A DNA stretch of 64,000 bases from Scortum barcoo (GCA_023238725.1 CM041538.1:6299880-6363879), one strand, 5' to 3'; counted from the stretch's first letter, positions 1 through 12,400 are shown. Numbers and translations are program-made. The notes: generated by a model not told the origin, from the sequence alone.

Positions 1-1000
1 TCTGACTGTGGTTATCCAAAGGAGAAAAATGTAAAGATAGCATTTAATTAAACCTTTCCAATTACCTGCTTTTCTGTTCAGGGTCACCCAGGTCCGTGTC
101 CAAAACAGATTACAGTTGGACTGAAACGCTGAGGTCTGACATTCAAACACAGGCAGACTGAAAATTCACCCTTAAAATATTCAATGGCGTTCTGCTGGGC
201 AAGGGGTCGGAGACACTGACCGCATATCTGCAACATCCTTAATTTGATTCCAGTTATAGCGGGGACATGTGTCACCTCCTGTCCTCCCCTCCCTGTTTTC
301 TAGCAGCTCTCTATCACGTCCCGCTAGATTAATAATAAGAAAAAGCAGAAAGCTCTAAAAGTCTGCATTCACATTAACTATTAATCCATCCTAGTGGATC
401 CTTGTGATGAAATACAACTACGACAGGGTGCTTTTGCTTTCTCTTAAACTATGTACGAGCGGCCTGGAAGGTTATGGAGTGATGCTGGGCCCAACATGAA
501 CTGTAATTTTTACTATATAAATGTATCCTCTTATTATTAAAATTTGGACCCCTTGGGCCAATAAAGTTCAGAGGGTCACCAGTGTCAGTATATTATTTCC
601 ATGCCATTAACGTGTGTAGGGAGTAAGCAGGGAATCAGGTGGCCTGGACAGAAAATGTTTTCAGGTTTCACCCACTAAAGATACTTTCACTGGATTAACT
701 GAGGCACCATCTTGGAGCACAGTATCCTCTGTTTGTACGTGTATATGTAGGAGGGATAGCAGTGGAGGATAGCAGTCTTACTAACCATGAGTGCCAGTGA
801 CTTTTTTTCCCCTTCACACTGAATATTAAACAAAGAAAAATATCCAGACAAGCACACACACACAGGCAGCCTTCAGACTATAGTGTTTAGAATAAAGCCC
901 CCCTGTTGTTCCCTCGCTATAAGAGACACCTCAGGTGGAAAATAGAATGAAAATACTTGTTTAAAAACTTGTTTCCAATTCAGGCAGAAACTCAAGCTTG
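1..1000. other. intergenic, nothing recognised
   Basis: Mixed AT-rich unique-looking sequence with a short CA stretch near 855. The only ORF (84-275, minus) has no recognisable similarity. Confidence 0.5.
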
Positions 1001-1013
1001 AGTGAAGATTGTC

Positions 1014-1133
1014 TGAAAGAGGGAGAGAGAGAGAGGGAGAGAGGGAGAGGGTGGGATGGAGAGATGAAGAGAGAAAGAGAGATAGAGGGACAAAGAGAGA
1101 AAGAAAGAGAAGGAGAGCAAGAGAGATTTGGAG
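1014..1133. repeat. imperfect (GA)n purine tract
   Basis: About 120 bases of almost pure purine on the + strand, mainly GAGA and GGGA units. It generates spurious Ser/Leu-rich ORFs on the minus strand. Purine mirror tracts of this kind can form triplex structures. Confidence 0.85.
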
Positions 1134-1261
1134 GAGGTTTTAATTGTTTTCCCATGATGCTTTGAGGAGGGCTCGGGGCTCAAAGCGTCGGAGCAGAAAG
1201 CTGTTGGAGGGCCTATCGTCCTGGCAACCAAGCCTGACCCTTTAGCACACATGAACATGCA

Positions 1262-1262
<1 letters not shown>

Positions 1263-1295
<33 letters not shown>
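1263..1295. repeat. (CA)n microsatellite
   Basis: About 16 uninterrupted CA units, a likely length-polymorphic marker. Confidence 0.95.
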
Positions 1296-1298
<3 letters not shown>

Positions 1299-1299
1299 T

Positions 1300-2110
1300 G
1301 TGGTTCATTTAAAGTCTGACATCAGCAGAGAGGAATGCAGAAATGAGGTGGTGGAGGGGGGTAGATTGGGATCAGGAGGCGTTTTGTGGGGGGGTTATGA
1401 TGAGGAGGTGAACAAGGAGGAGAGATGATGAGGCAGAGAGGAGATGAGGAGGCAGCAAGGGCTCATGGTAGTTTGACAGAAGTTGTCAAAGTGACACAAC
1501 ACAAACAAACACACGGTTGTTCGTAGATTAATGAGACTTAATGAGTTCATGGGGTGTTTGGTTTGTTATTCTAATAAATGTGACTTAATCTTATTCACTA
1601 ATTGCTACATTAGTTTATTAACCATTTAGTTATGTAATGATGAAGTTTACATGTAACTAAAGATACTTTCTTAGCATTGCAAATGTGTTAAGTTTTTCTC
1701 CTGTGAGTGATCAACACCAAACAGCAGCAGTGTGTAATTCTCTTGCTGTGTTGTTAAATTTAAAGTAGTGGGAAATGAATTAAACTGTCATTTTGTCATT
1801 AAAGATACATTAGTGTAGTGTGGGAAGATGATGACTAATTCTGTCTAAAGTAAGTCAGAATGACAGAGGTAGGATGCCTTTTTAGGACAGTTCAACTTCA
1901 ATATCCTAGAGGTGATGATACAACAAAGATACCAACTTACTTTTTGATTGATAACTGTTATTAGTGACAGTGAAGTAGTAATTAGCTGTGTTTCTCACAA
2001 AAAAGCAGTATTATCACTGCAACGCGTTCTTCCAAGTAACACTAAATATACTGAATAACAGTGATTGAACTTGTATAGCAAATGAATAAATAAATCACTA
2101 AAACAGGAGA
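1300..2110. other. intergenic, AT-rich, nothing recognised
   Basis: GGA-rich stretch near 1340-1455, then AT-rich sequence without ORF, repeat signature or motif cluster that I can support. Confidence 0.5.
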
Positions 2111-2117
2111 AAATACA

Positions 2118-2555
2118 CTACGCAACAAAAAGTATGCGGATACTCACTTCACATACTTTTGATGTTACTGATGTTCCAGTTAAGGACAATATTAATGATG
2201 CAGCATAAATGTTTTTTTAACTAATACTTTACATTCAACTTTTTTTGCCCACTTTGATGTTCCAGCATCCCCGATTTCAAAGCGCTTGGCTGGCTTGAAC
2301 AGAGACCTGACCCCAACCCCATCCAACACCTTCGAGATGAACTGGACCACCGACTGTGGGCCAGGTCTTATCACCCAAAATCAGTGCACGACCCCACTAA
2401 TGCTCTTGTGGCTGAATGGGAGCAAATCCCCGCAGCCAGGATCCAAAATCTTTGGTAAAGTCTTCAGAGACAAGTGGAGGCTGTTACAGAAGCATATTAA
2501 TGTCTGTAGTTTTGGAAGGAGATGTTCAGTAATAAAGTATGTAGACTTTTGTATT
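2118..2555 (+). mobile_element. dead Tc1/mariner-like DNA transposon, internally deleted
   Basis: In the frame starting at 2306, translation gives PDPNPIQHLRDEL, then later AEWEQIPAARIQNLW, a stop (2456-2458), and SLQRQVEAVTEAY with a stop at 2498-2500. This is the C-terminal part of a Tc1-like DDE transposase, where NPIE-HLW carries the third catalytic acid. Here that Glu is Gln (CAA, 2324-2326) and there is a premature stop, so it is inactive. Only the last ~70 codons remain; the catalytic Asp residues are missing. Similar ends (CAAAAAGTATGCGGATAC near 2125, and a degraded inverted counterpart near 2535-2555) suggest remnant terminal repeats. Confidence 0.75.
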
Positions 2556-2559
2556 ATAT

Positions 2560-3480
2560 TAAATCTCCTGTTAATTTAATTACACCAAATAAACTGGGGA
2601 TTTAAAACTAAATACTGCAACTGTAAATAATACTTCAGTGGTAAATCCATCAAAAGTACACAGCCACATCAGACTTTATTGAAAAGTACTTCTGCCAAAG
2701 TGACATTAAAATGTTTCTTTAAGTGTTCAGCAGTGTAGCCTCACAATACTTTTATTTTGAAAGGAAATCAGAGGGGTTACCGCTGTTTTCTACACTCACC
2801 GTATGTTGTCACGTTTTTTTGTTTGTTTGTTTTTGTTTGTTTGTTTTTTGTCTGTGAAAGCTGTAATACCAAAATAACTTCAGTTCAATAACTTAAGACT
2901 TCAGTTTTGTTTCTCGGCACTGAGCCCAGCAGTTCCTTTCTCCTCTCCTCTAAAATACACGATTTTTCAGTTCAATTTTTGCTTTCTTCCACTCTATCGG
3001 CATATAAATAGCAATAACTGGAAAGTAGAAACCAAATTACACTACAACGTTCTGCCTATCTTTGACATAGAATATATATATTAAATGGATTTCCATTTGT
3101 TGTATTTCCAAATGACTGATAACGCCACAAAACAACAATTATGTATTTCTCATTATGCTATTTTTCTACTATTCACTGTGTGATGAAGTCGTTTTTCAGA
3201 TGCTGAAAGTTTGAAGTTTGAGTTTTGAAGGTCAGTATAATACCAATGTTGACAGAGCAGCTTTAACTGATTCCAACTCTGCAACAAGGCCGGACCTCAC
3301 AGCTCTGATGAGATGAGAGTTTTAGTTACAACCAAAGTGTCAAAAATGTACATCAGATGAGACTGCGAATATTATCATTTATTCACACCTTAATGCCAAG
3401 ACAAGCAACACATAAAAACCAAACCAGGCACACAGTTTGAACCCCCCCACCACCACCCTCCTTTCTGTCAGGCGGTTGAG
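2560..3480. other. intergenic with (TTTG)n at 2813-2849
   Basis: A TTTG/T-rich simple repeat lies at 2813-2849. The rest is AT-rich and unremarkable. Confidence 0.55.
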
Positions 3481-3524
3481 GCATTGGACTCACTCTCTTC
3501 CTGTGAGAGGAGAAACTTGTGTTT

Positions 3525-3575
3525 GTGGGGATGGAGGGATGAAGGGATGGAGGGATGGAGGAAGGAGAGGAGGGA
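3525..3575. repeat. (GGAT/GGAG)n simple repeat
   Basis: Runs of GATGGAGG/GATGAAGG units of about 8 bases, slightly diverged. Confidence 0.7.
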
Positions 3576-3669
3576 GAGTTCTTGGCTTCTTTGTTTCCAG
3601 GCCTTGATGTGTGACCAGCAGCTCTCCTTCCCTCCTCTTTTCCTCCCTTCATCGTCCGTACGAAAGAAT

Positions 3670-3840
3670 GCCCAGCTCCTCGCTCCTTTTTTTTTCTCCT
3701 TCCCCTCTCTCAGTCTTTCCATCCTGCCTTACTTAGCCCTGTGCTTTCTTCTCACTTCTCTCCTCCTCTGCTCTCCTCTCCTTTTTCCCTCTCCTCCTCT
3801 TCCTCCTCTTCGCCTCCTCCTCCTCCACCTCTCCTCCGCT
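3670..3840. repeat. long polypyrimidine tract
   Basis: About 170 bases dominated by CTCCT/TTCC units on the + strand. It is the mirror of the purine tract at 1.0-1.1 kb and is the source of several low-complexity ORFs on both strands. Confidence 0.8.
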
Positions 3841-3924
3841 CTGCCCACCCATACAGTCTCCACAGGGAGCTGCTTCACACTGAGAATGAATCAAAAGGCA
3901 AAGGAGAGAAATATCCTTTCAACA

Positions 3925-4659
3925 TGCACACACACACACACACACTCACACTCACACAGACCAGAGGACTGTGTGGGAATGAACCAAGGGGCCTCGCTCA
4001 AATCCCTGTCTCTAGGCAACCAGCAAGGATATGCTGGGGGGGAACAGCATTAAAGTTGAAGAAAAACTAAAAAACACACACACCGCAAACACACACACAC
4101 ACAAAATAGACAGACACGCACACACTTTCAGCCTCGCTCGCTTTTCCTCTGTATTTGTAAAACCAATCAGAAATGTTGAGCGATGAAAAAAGGAAAGGTG
4201 AGCGAGAGATGCATGTTGTGATAGTGTGTGTAGAGAAATGATTAAGAGTCACACTGAGTGTTGACCTTCAGAGGTTTGACTCAAAACCAACAGTGATGCA
4301 GAGGTGAGCAGGAGCGCAAGAATGTGTGTGTGTTTGTGTGTGTCAGAGAAGTTGTGTGAGTGTGCAGCGTTTAGACTGAATCGCAACAAATAGTCACTTG
4401 TGCTTATTTTGTATCTGTGTGTGTGCGTATGTGCCTGCGCGTGTTCGTTTGTGCACAAGTGTGTGTGCGTGTGTCTGAGTGTGTGTCTGCCACCTCTGCA
4501 GCTGGCCCTCCATCAGCAGATTAATAAGCTTTGTTGCCACGCCGACCAGAACCTAGTGACAACCATCCAGACCCAAGGCATTATGGGTAACGGACTGACT
4601 GGCCGCAAGCTGGCCCTGTTTTTACAGCTCTGTTTTGTCCCACACCGCGCTCCTGTGTG

Positions 4660-4699
<40 letters not shown>

Positions 4700-4812
4700 A
4701 TGGTTAATTGCTCCTCTTTTGCCACCCTTCTCAATGACATCACTGCGGTCACAGATGTTTTTTTCCCACTTCTAGGACCCCTGGACACACACACACACAC
4801 ACATATACAAGA
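3925..4812. repeat. cluster of CA and GT microsatellites
   Basis: (CA)n at 3926-3958 and 4073-4110, (TG)n at 4323-4345 and 4412-4490, a pure (GT)17 at 4662-4696 and (AC)n at 4785-4802. The polarity switches from CA to GT and back on the same strand within 0.9 kb. The sequence between them, 4500-4640, is non-repetitive but matches nothing I recognise. Confidence 0.85.
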
Positions 4813-4919
4813 GCTCAGGAAACACTTCCAGGCTTTTGACTCACTCTCTCACTCTGTCCCTGTTCGTCTTTGTGTCTCTTTCTTCTCTCCTTCCTCCTCT
4901 TAGTCTTTCCTTCAACTCC

Positions 4920-6450
4920 TTTTTTTTCTCGCCATCCTTGCTGCAATATTGAGAGAGAGAAAAAAAGTTATTTTATTGATGTTGGAATGTAGTTTGGGTT
5001 TTGGTGTGTTACCTAAGAACGAAACATGAAATGGTTATTACATTTAGGAGTTTTACCTCTATAAATTTGGGCGATGGAAAGATTTTTCAAAACAATGGTC
5101 ACAGTCAAGTTGCAGGGCCTGAGGTATAGGGTGTTTTAGTCTCTAATATGGGTCAACCTGCAGATCCTACATTTCCCACAATGCACTATTCACTCAATGT
5201 GGGAATATTGTCTTTCATCAGAGTCTTTTGCTTCTGAAATCCATCTACTTTAAAGTTATACTTCCAGTTGAAAATACAGGCTTTCCATTACAAATTTTAA
5301 GCCAAGATAACATTAAACAACCTTTTAAACAAGTTTTCACAGGCTGAGCAGTGTGTCTGAACTTTATGTGTAAAGTCAGTGGAATGTGCCGCTTTCATTT
5401 TTGGTTCAATCTGAACTGAACAGATTTGTGTGTAATTATACGGCAAAATTGTCAGAACCTGGATCGGGAAAATAATTTAATCATCTTAAAACTAATCGCT
5501 TGTGTAGTCATATAGAGTGAAATGTACCATCAACCTTTCATTTTCAGCTTTATAACAGTGTAGTGAGACTCTGACTACTTGAACTCTCTTCCTGTGATGC
5601 CTCGTGTCCTTGTCCTGTCTTTTCCCTCTTCAAAACCTCTTTCTCACATCTAACTTTCATTGTCAGCTCTTTACATTTCTAATCTAAGTCATTCATTCTT
5701 GTCCTACAGGAGAGTTTTAACGTGTGTTGTGTGGGCTCCACGGCTGTGACACTTGACCTCCCATACTGTTGGCTGTATCGTTTGTGTTTTAGCTTTTTCA
5801 GGTTATTGTACTGCTTCACCTATTGTGAGTTATTGTTGCTACCGTGAGCAGGTCGCTCGAAATTACATGTTATTCGCAAAAGTCACATCTGGCAAGTCAG
5901 AGGTCCAGGTCTGGACAAGGACAGGTTGAATCCCATTTGTGAACAACTGAATTGTTTTTTTAAATTTTTTTTATTTTTTATTTTGACAATACCCAAGAAA
6001 AACCACAAACAAATCTGAGAGAATAGAATTTTTTTTCTCAGAATCTGAGACAAGACTGCTATTAAACGTCTTTTCCTCACTCAGAGTGGAAAAATACATT
6101 TAATGGAAGTGTGAGTGAAGTGTGAGTGTGAGTGAGTCTTGAGTTTTAGATGGATGGCCACAGACGAGCGTCTCTCCATGAAGCTGAGAGACTGGAGAAC
6201 TCTGATCAACTCAACAGACTCAGCGTTCAGTTGTAACTGCCCTTAAAATCCTCCGTCTCATCAGCCTCCCTCTTTCACTGCCCACTCCTGTCGATCACAC
6301 GTCTGTATTTGTATCGCTTTCCCAAATTTTCTGTCCCCTTAACTACTGTTCCCGTGTCTCTTTCCCTGTCACACTTTCCCTCTTTGTCACAAACTCTCAC
6401 TGCACTCCCTCCATAGGCGTTCCTCGCTTGCTCCGTTGCGGGCCCATGAA
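4920..6450. other. intergenic, nothing recognised
   Basis: AT-rich DNA with a T/A-rich tract at 5955-5985. No ORF with recognisable similarity. Confidence 0.5.
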
Positions 6451-6456
6451 GTTGCA

Positions 6457-6470
6457 GTGCCCCCTGGTGG
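6457..6470 (-). promoter_or_regulatory. strong CTCF-like motif
   Basis: GTGCCCCCTGGTGG on the + strand reads CCACCAGGGGGCAC on the minus strand, close to the CTCF core consensus. It lies in otherwise unremarkable sequence. Motif match only. Confidence 0.5.
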
Positions 6471-6533
6471 CAGACTCCCATCACAACCGAGCTCAAAGAG
6501 AGCCAGTCCTGCAGAACTAGATGTTCCTTAATG

Positions 6534-6572
6534 TTTTTTTTTTCTTTTTTCTTTTTTCTTTTCTTTTCTTCC
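6534..6572. repeat. (TTTTC)n / poly-T tract
   Basis: T-run interrupted by regular C residues, ending TTCTTCCAG. It resembles a splice acceptor tract, but no exon-like sequence follows. Confidence 0.75.
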
Positions 6573-7069
6573 AGTAGCTAAAGGGGCAGTTTATAGACAT
6601 TTCCAGCAAGCAGCATAAGTATGTTGTTATCACTGTTCACTGAATTCTCAGAAATCAGGATCGGGTGTTTCTCTGCTGACATCTGGGAATATGACAGTTC
6701 TCTTAGAATGTGAGAAATGATTTTCAAAAAATCAAATGGATAACTTTCCAGGACATTTTACATCGCACTACAGGGTGGAAACATGACTCAAAATATGGCT
6801 CAGGAAGGAATAATAGCATAAAAGGAAGGCAATATCACATATGGAATAATATCATAAGGCCAAGGAAGCATTCTGACTTGAGCAATAGAGGAAAATTTTA
6901 TGCTGAGGTCATAAAATTCACATTTTAAGATGACTCCAAAACCGCTTTCATCTCTGCTCTGCTTGTGAAACCACATGAAAGCAACCGCACCAACAGAAAA
7001 CACCAACTTCGGTCTCGTCACGAGGAGTATTTCTGTCGGATCGTTTCCCTCACTTTTAATTTCTGACTC

Positions 7070-7290
7070 TCCTCCGAGCGGCTCTGAAGTTAAATCAGGC
7101 TCTCCTCGGGCGTGATAGAGACATGTGAAACCACTTGCAGAGCGGGTTTTGGCTCAGGTGTGATTTCCACAAACAGGCAAGATGATTGACATTGGCTGCC
7201 AGACAAGAGAACATTTCTCCATCAGCACATTTGTATTATGACCGTGAAAGAGAACAAAATAGAGTAAGGGAGCATGTATCGGAGGAGGAA
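7070..7290. promoter_or_regulatory. candidate conserved non-coding element
   Basis: Non-repetitive, balanced-composition block with scattered CpGs, unlike its AT-rich and microsatellite flanks. It holds a forkhead-like ACAAACA near 7169 and a PBX/HOX-like TGATTGAC at 7183-7190, followed by an AT-rich segment. No ORF. Chosen by eye; conservation untested. Confidence 0.35.
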
Positions 7291-7520
7291 AAGAATGGAT
7301 TAGAATCAAAGTAAAAGTTGAAAATCACTTGACATTTGGTCTGTGTTAAATTATCCATGACTGACTGCTGCAGACTGTGGGCCTCAGTGAAAGCTACTTT
7401 GTCTGACTGAGCTCTGTCTGTCTTAATGAAGCTAAAAGAGTCTTAAACTGCTTAACACAGTCTTCAGGTTTCTACCTGTGTAAGGCAATACAGTGAGTGT
7501 AATGATGCACAGAGCAACAC

Positions 7521-7812
7521 TGTGTGTGTGTGTGTGTGTACATGAGTGTGCATGAGAGAGAGAAACTTTGTATATACTGTACTGTATGTGTGTGTGTGTG
7601 TGTGTGTGTTCATGAGACAGCACAAGTGAAAGCTAAGACGACATCAGAGTCCATATTAAAGGATAATTACAACTAAACAACAGGAGACTGTTCCCATGAA
7701 GAATCCTGGAGGATTATCACTACTTATTGCTCCTTTACATTGTAGAGCTTTCATGCTAGACCGTGTGTGTGTGTGTGTGTGTGTGTGAGCGTGAGTGTGT
7801 GTGTGTGTGTGT
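7521..7812. repeat. three (GT)n microsatellites
   Basis: (TG)n at 7521-7539, 7585-7609 and 7763-7812, the last interrupted by GAGC/GAG. The spacer around 7640-7740 shows nothing recognisable. Confidence 0.9.
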
Positions 7813-7819
7813 TGCATCC

Positions 7820-9450
7820 CTTTCTTTCACCCAGCCTCAAATGTCCTCTCCCCTCTCCCTGTCCTCTGATTTCTCTCCACCTCACCACAGTGTGATGAGA
7901 GTTGCTCCATGCTCGCATTCAGGTCAAATCTTTAACAGCTACTGTCTCAAAAAAATGCACCTTCATGTATTTCACCAATCTTCTATCTGCAGGATTATAA
8001 CTGCAACACCGCAGCTGACCTTTGAATTTGCTACTCACGAAGGAGAAACTGCCGTTTGAGTCCCCACTTACATGAGCGCGATCTAACCATGACCTTAAAC
8101 ATGCATTGTAGTTACCTTAACATACCATAACACCTTTTCATTAAATGCACGTATGCTGTTTTGATATAAGGACTCCATGTTCGAAAGCCACCAACTTCCC
8201 CTTTAACATCAGTTTGTCAAATCTCTTCCGTATTTTTCCCAGCTTAGAGGCGCTCTGCCAGGGGACTGTAGCGGTAAATGACTGGGAACCCATCAAAAAA
8301 AGGGGTGTAACCAACCTGAAAAGAGTAATTAGAAAGAGAAACTGAAGGAAGCTTTAACATTGCAGCGTAATGTTTTTAAAAGAACGCATGTAAGACCTTC
8401 GTACATAATGCATTCAGAGGGTCACATTAATATTTGTCATATTTGTGGAATATCAAAGTATCAAAATGCCTAACAGTGCTTGCATAAAGTCAGCTGCTCT
8501 ATGCCGCTGCATTTAGCACAGCAGTATAATTTCTTGTTTTGTTGCTGCTCTCACCCCCCGCTGTGGTCCTCGCTTTGTGATCATTTGTTAATATGAAGTG
8601 ATTCTTCACTTCAGGACTCGAAAGAAAGTGTCCATTTGTTTTCATCAATTGTTTTCTTCCAGTCAGATTTGCATTTTCTTACTTTTATTTTCAGTTTGTT
8701 AATTTTGACCATACTAGGAAGACTGGTCCATTAATATCACATTCAGTGTTCAAAATGATATCATCATCATCATGGAGTTTTAAACAGGCAAGTTAAAGGT
8801 AAGGTCATCATTTAGGGATGGGAAGCAAAGTGATTTCAAAGCATTACCCGCAGTTAATTAATTAATTGCATTCATTATCTAAACTGAGTTTGTATTTCTG
8901 GAAGAAAACACGATTCAGAAAATACATTTTATCATGACCTTGTGGGCGTCATGGTCAGTTATGGTGGAAAAAACAAAAAAAATTAAAACATGGTTACATT
9001 TTATTTTAGAAACTCATTTCTCAAGGACAGTATAAAAAAATTAACGGACAGGGAAAAAAAGATTGAAGTTTATATGCTTTTACTACCTCATGCAGATGGA
9101 GACTCTCCTCTCCCATGTTGTCATACAATCACATTATCATACTCTACTATCAACTCACTGTCTTGGTTTGTACACACAGCTGAGTCCAAGTTATGTCACA
9201 CTAGTTCACTCAAAACAGCTTTTTATGTTGATATGCTGCAATGATTTAGAATATTTAAACAATTCTGCCCAATAAATCTGTTATACAACTTTTTAGACAA
9301 TTCAATGATCTGATGAACACACAAATGCACTGTTATGATTTGTAAGTCCCACCGTGCAAAGGCTGCAAATCTAGACAGCAAGCATTTATCAAACATTTTG
9401 TACCAATATTCAGTCACCAAACTCGCAACTGGATTGCTGAGATCTTCAAA
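7820..9450. other. intergenic, nothing recognised
   Basis: Mostly AT-rich, with a short ATC repeat near 8761 and TTAATTAATTAA near 8855. ORFs at 8990-9275 have no recognisable similarity. Confidence 0.5.
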
Positions 9451-10010
9451 AATCTCACAGCTTGGTCACAGCTCGGTGGCTGAGCCCTCCCTGTGAGACA
9501 AAGCCCGAGTCCCAGCAGAAAATTAGCGCATTTAGCTGTCATCGCTCAGCTCGCTTTACAATCCCAACCAGCATTCACACAGAGGGCCCTGGCCTCTTTT
9601 CTCTCCCTCCATCCATCCAACCCCTCCACCTCCCACCCCCCCTCCTCACCAAACCCTCGCTTGCTTGCTTGCTTTCTTTGAGTAGGAAAGGCGATCCCCT
9701 GTATAGCTCAGAGATCAAGACAGGAAGGTGTAAACTGCAGATAAATGTGATCAAGTGTCTCCGCTATCACAAGCCCTCACATCGGACTGGCTGGCTGGGC
9801 TTACCCCCCCCCTCCCTCCACACCAACATGGATTAGCTGCCCCCTCTTTGTGCCTCTCAGTGGAAGCAGACAGGTAGAGGAGAGGAGATGAGGAGATGTT
9901 CAGTCATTTCGGACTTGCAGACCTTTCAGACCTGCTCTCACTGGTGAAACGACACTGAGCGGCTATCATTAACCTCCTTTAGACCTCTCGGACTCAAAGG
10001 TCATTTCATG
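9450..10010. other. intergenic; GC-richer block and (TTGC)n
   Basis: Higher GC than its flanks, with C-runs near 9640 and 9805 and (CTTG)n at 9658-9675. The segment 9690-9780 (AAACTGCAGATAAATGTG and following) is unique-looking and might be regulatory, but the support is weak. Confidence 0.35.
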
Positions 10011-10755
10011 GCGGGCCAGACAACAAACCAGAAACAACTTAGTGAGATTGAATACAGAGAGATAACATTATATTCATTAGTAAGGGAAACTGAACGCAAC
10101 ATTAAATGTAAAAGTAGAGAACCTTTGTCACCCTGTACCACTTGTGTGATGACATGTCTGACATGTTTATTATTGTTCAAGTTTAAACTTGTATCAAACC
10201 TGGTTAACATGGTAGAAAACAATGACTTATTTACACATCCAGCAGACATGGAGCAGCATTAGCATCAGTTTGGAGTTGTGTTTGTGTCCTCTGATTTGGT
10301 GTCCACCTGGCTCTTTAGTTGCTACAGTTATTGCTCCACCATGTTCACCACTAATACAGCAGGATTTTTTTTTTTTTTAGCTTTTCCTTTAAGGACGAGC
10401 TGCCCGATACATTTGGAGAAAACTGGCCTAACTAATGGTTCTTAAGGAGAAATGTCTAAGTAAAACCCATTTATGTGTTTTTTTCACATTAACATGTGTT
10501 TTACTATGTGGGATCTGAACATAATCTAGGTACACTTACACATATTTAAATGACATGTTTGTGTAAAATGACTGGTTTGTGCTTTCTCCTAATTCTACAG
10601 TGATATATTATAGGATTTAAATTACAATAATATTTTACTCATTTATAATATTTTCTGATAATTATTTTCATGATTTCACAAAACATCATGGTCTTTTAAT
10701 ATAAATAAACACAACACTAACACAGTTCACATCAGTTCTGTCAACTGGGAACCAT
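10010..10755. other. intergenic; possible dispersed repeat near 10240-10370
   Basis: The stretch around ACATGGAGCAGCATTAGCAT resembles a motif I associate with a moderately repeated teleost sequence, ending in a T12 run near 10367. The remainder is AT-rich. The repeat call is a recollection, not a demonstrated match. Confidence 0.25.
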
Positions 10756-10757
10756 GC

Positions 10758-10890
10758 TATGGTGTCCAGTCCAGGGTGTCCCCCGCCTCTCGCCCAAAGA
10801 TAGCTGGGACAGGCTCCAGCACCCCTGTGACCCTGTGTGTGCTCAGGATAAGCAGGTTTAGAAAATGGATGGATGGATGGATGGATGATC
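10758..10890 (+). mobile_element. teleost LINE/SINE 3' tail with (GGAT)n
   Basis: CCAGGGTGTCCCCCGCCTCT, then AGCTGGGACAGGCTCCAGC, AGGATAAGC and a (TGGA)n run at 10866-10888. This order is a very common fish repeat, the 3' end of an L2/CR1-type LINE or a SINE sharing that tail. The simple-repeat tail is the priming end. Only ~130 bases remain, a typical 5'-truncated copy. Confidence 0.7.
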
Positions 10891-12400
10891 ACTTTAAAGG
10901 CCTTTTTCTGCATCCTGTGCCTACTCACACGTTGATGTATGTACTGCTGCTGCTACATGCTGCAGATCGAGCCCTGAGGAGGGAACGCATCTTCAAGGAT
11001 CATACTGATTTATTTGCAAAAAATAAAGTGATTTAAGAGCAGGTCATGAAGCTGATGAAGACTTGTCTTTCTCAAGAACAAATTTAAGAACAAACTTCCA
11101 AAGAAATTGATGAATGTGGCCCAGTGCTGATGAGACTGAATCAAAACTGTGAAACCAAAATGAGATAACAGACACTAAATGAAGTGTGTTCATCGCTAGA
11201 AGTGACCTGTTTCCACATTACAGCAGTGATTTTATCTATTTTATCACACTGTATACAGAAATTTGGATTTGAGCAGCTTTACTACTACTACTACTAATCT
11301 TTATGTACTACTCTACTATCATATATAACTGCAAACTTTTCCTTTAGTGCTAAAAGTTGTACACTGACTCAGTTAAGTCATTTCCATGTAGTTACAGGCT
11401 GCCAGAGATCTCTGTGTCATGTCTGCATTCTGTTGTTGCTCATTTAGAAAGTAGCTAATAGAAATACTGCAGCTGGAACAACACTTCAAAGTAAAAGAAA
11501 AGATTATTTCTCATTCTCTAATTGTTTTTGGAGATTATTTGCATGATAATGGGGGCTATTTACATTAATGTGGACACAAGGTGCAAAGCAGAACAGGTCA
11601 GAACTGAGACTGAGACTCACAAGATTTAAACCAAGTGCAAACACACAAATCAAAATAAAAGCAAAATTGAAAAATCAGAGTCAGTGCTGTAGACTATGAG
11701 TAAGTGAACACGGGTGCTAGTCCATTACATATTTTGCACTAAAGTGCACTTTCATATTCTCACATACACTCAGAAAAATATGACGTGGACATTGTTCTGT
11801 GAGTGCCACTTACAAATTGACTCAGAAAAGAAAAGAAAAAAAAAACAGTTCACATGTCTGTTAGTATGTAAGCTTAAACTGACTGTAAGCATGTACTGTA
11901 AGCTTAAACTGACTACATGCAACAAGTGAATCACTTAGCTTCTGTTGGGTTTTGTTATCTGACCCTTCCATCCAACGTTTGCATTGCTCTGCCATTACAT
12001 AAGTGACAAGGTAAAGCTTTGTGGCCAAATAAGCTTGAATGACAGTCCAGCAGCGCGCAAAACATGGACTCTGTTCTCCACCAATGTACCTCTTTCAGAG
12101 CTATGAATATACAGTATAAACCTAACGATTGACACCTCTTTTCTTCCACTTTCTTTTTTTCCCTCCATCTCTCTCTCGCTCTCCTTCTCCACAGTTCACG
12201 TGTCTGATAAACCATTTATCCCTCCAAGGACATTTTTCCCATCCGAGCGTCCATCCAGTGAAATTACACACTCAACACATAATGGAATCTGTTCCTATCG
12301 TCTCAGCACAGAGAGACCCAGAACCCACATCTGCTCCCGAATACCCCAGACAATAAACAATTCACTCCTCATGTTCAAATCTCATTTTTTGGACAAAGTC
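10890..12400. other. intergenic, AT-rich, nothing recognised
   Basis: Includes (CTA)n at 11280-11296 and the short tandem duplication at 11867-11914. ORFs are chance frames. Confidence 0.5.
11867..11914. repeat. short direct duplication, period 30
   Basis: The 18-mer TGTAAGCTTAAACTGACT occurs at 11867-11884 and again, unchanged, at 11897-11914. Confidence 0.85.

Noticed and set aside
992..1294. 100-codon minus-strand ORF rich in Cys/Val and Ser/Leu
   Set aside because: It is the translation of the (CA)n and (GA)n simple repeats, with no real protein sequence between them.
3484..4053. 189-codon plus-strand ORF, the longest in the window
   Set aside because: It runs through the polypyrimidine tract and CA repeat (long Ser/Leu/Pro and Thr-His runs); it has no domain, splice context or similarity.
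6534..6580. Pyrimidine tract ending in CCAG as a splice acceptor
   Set aside because: The following sequence has no exon-like stretch with a good donor; it is explained as a simple (TTTTC)n repeat.
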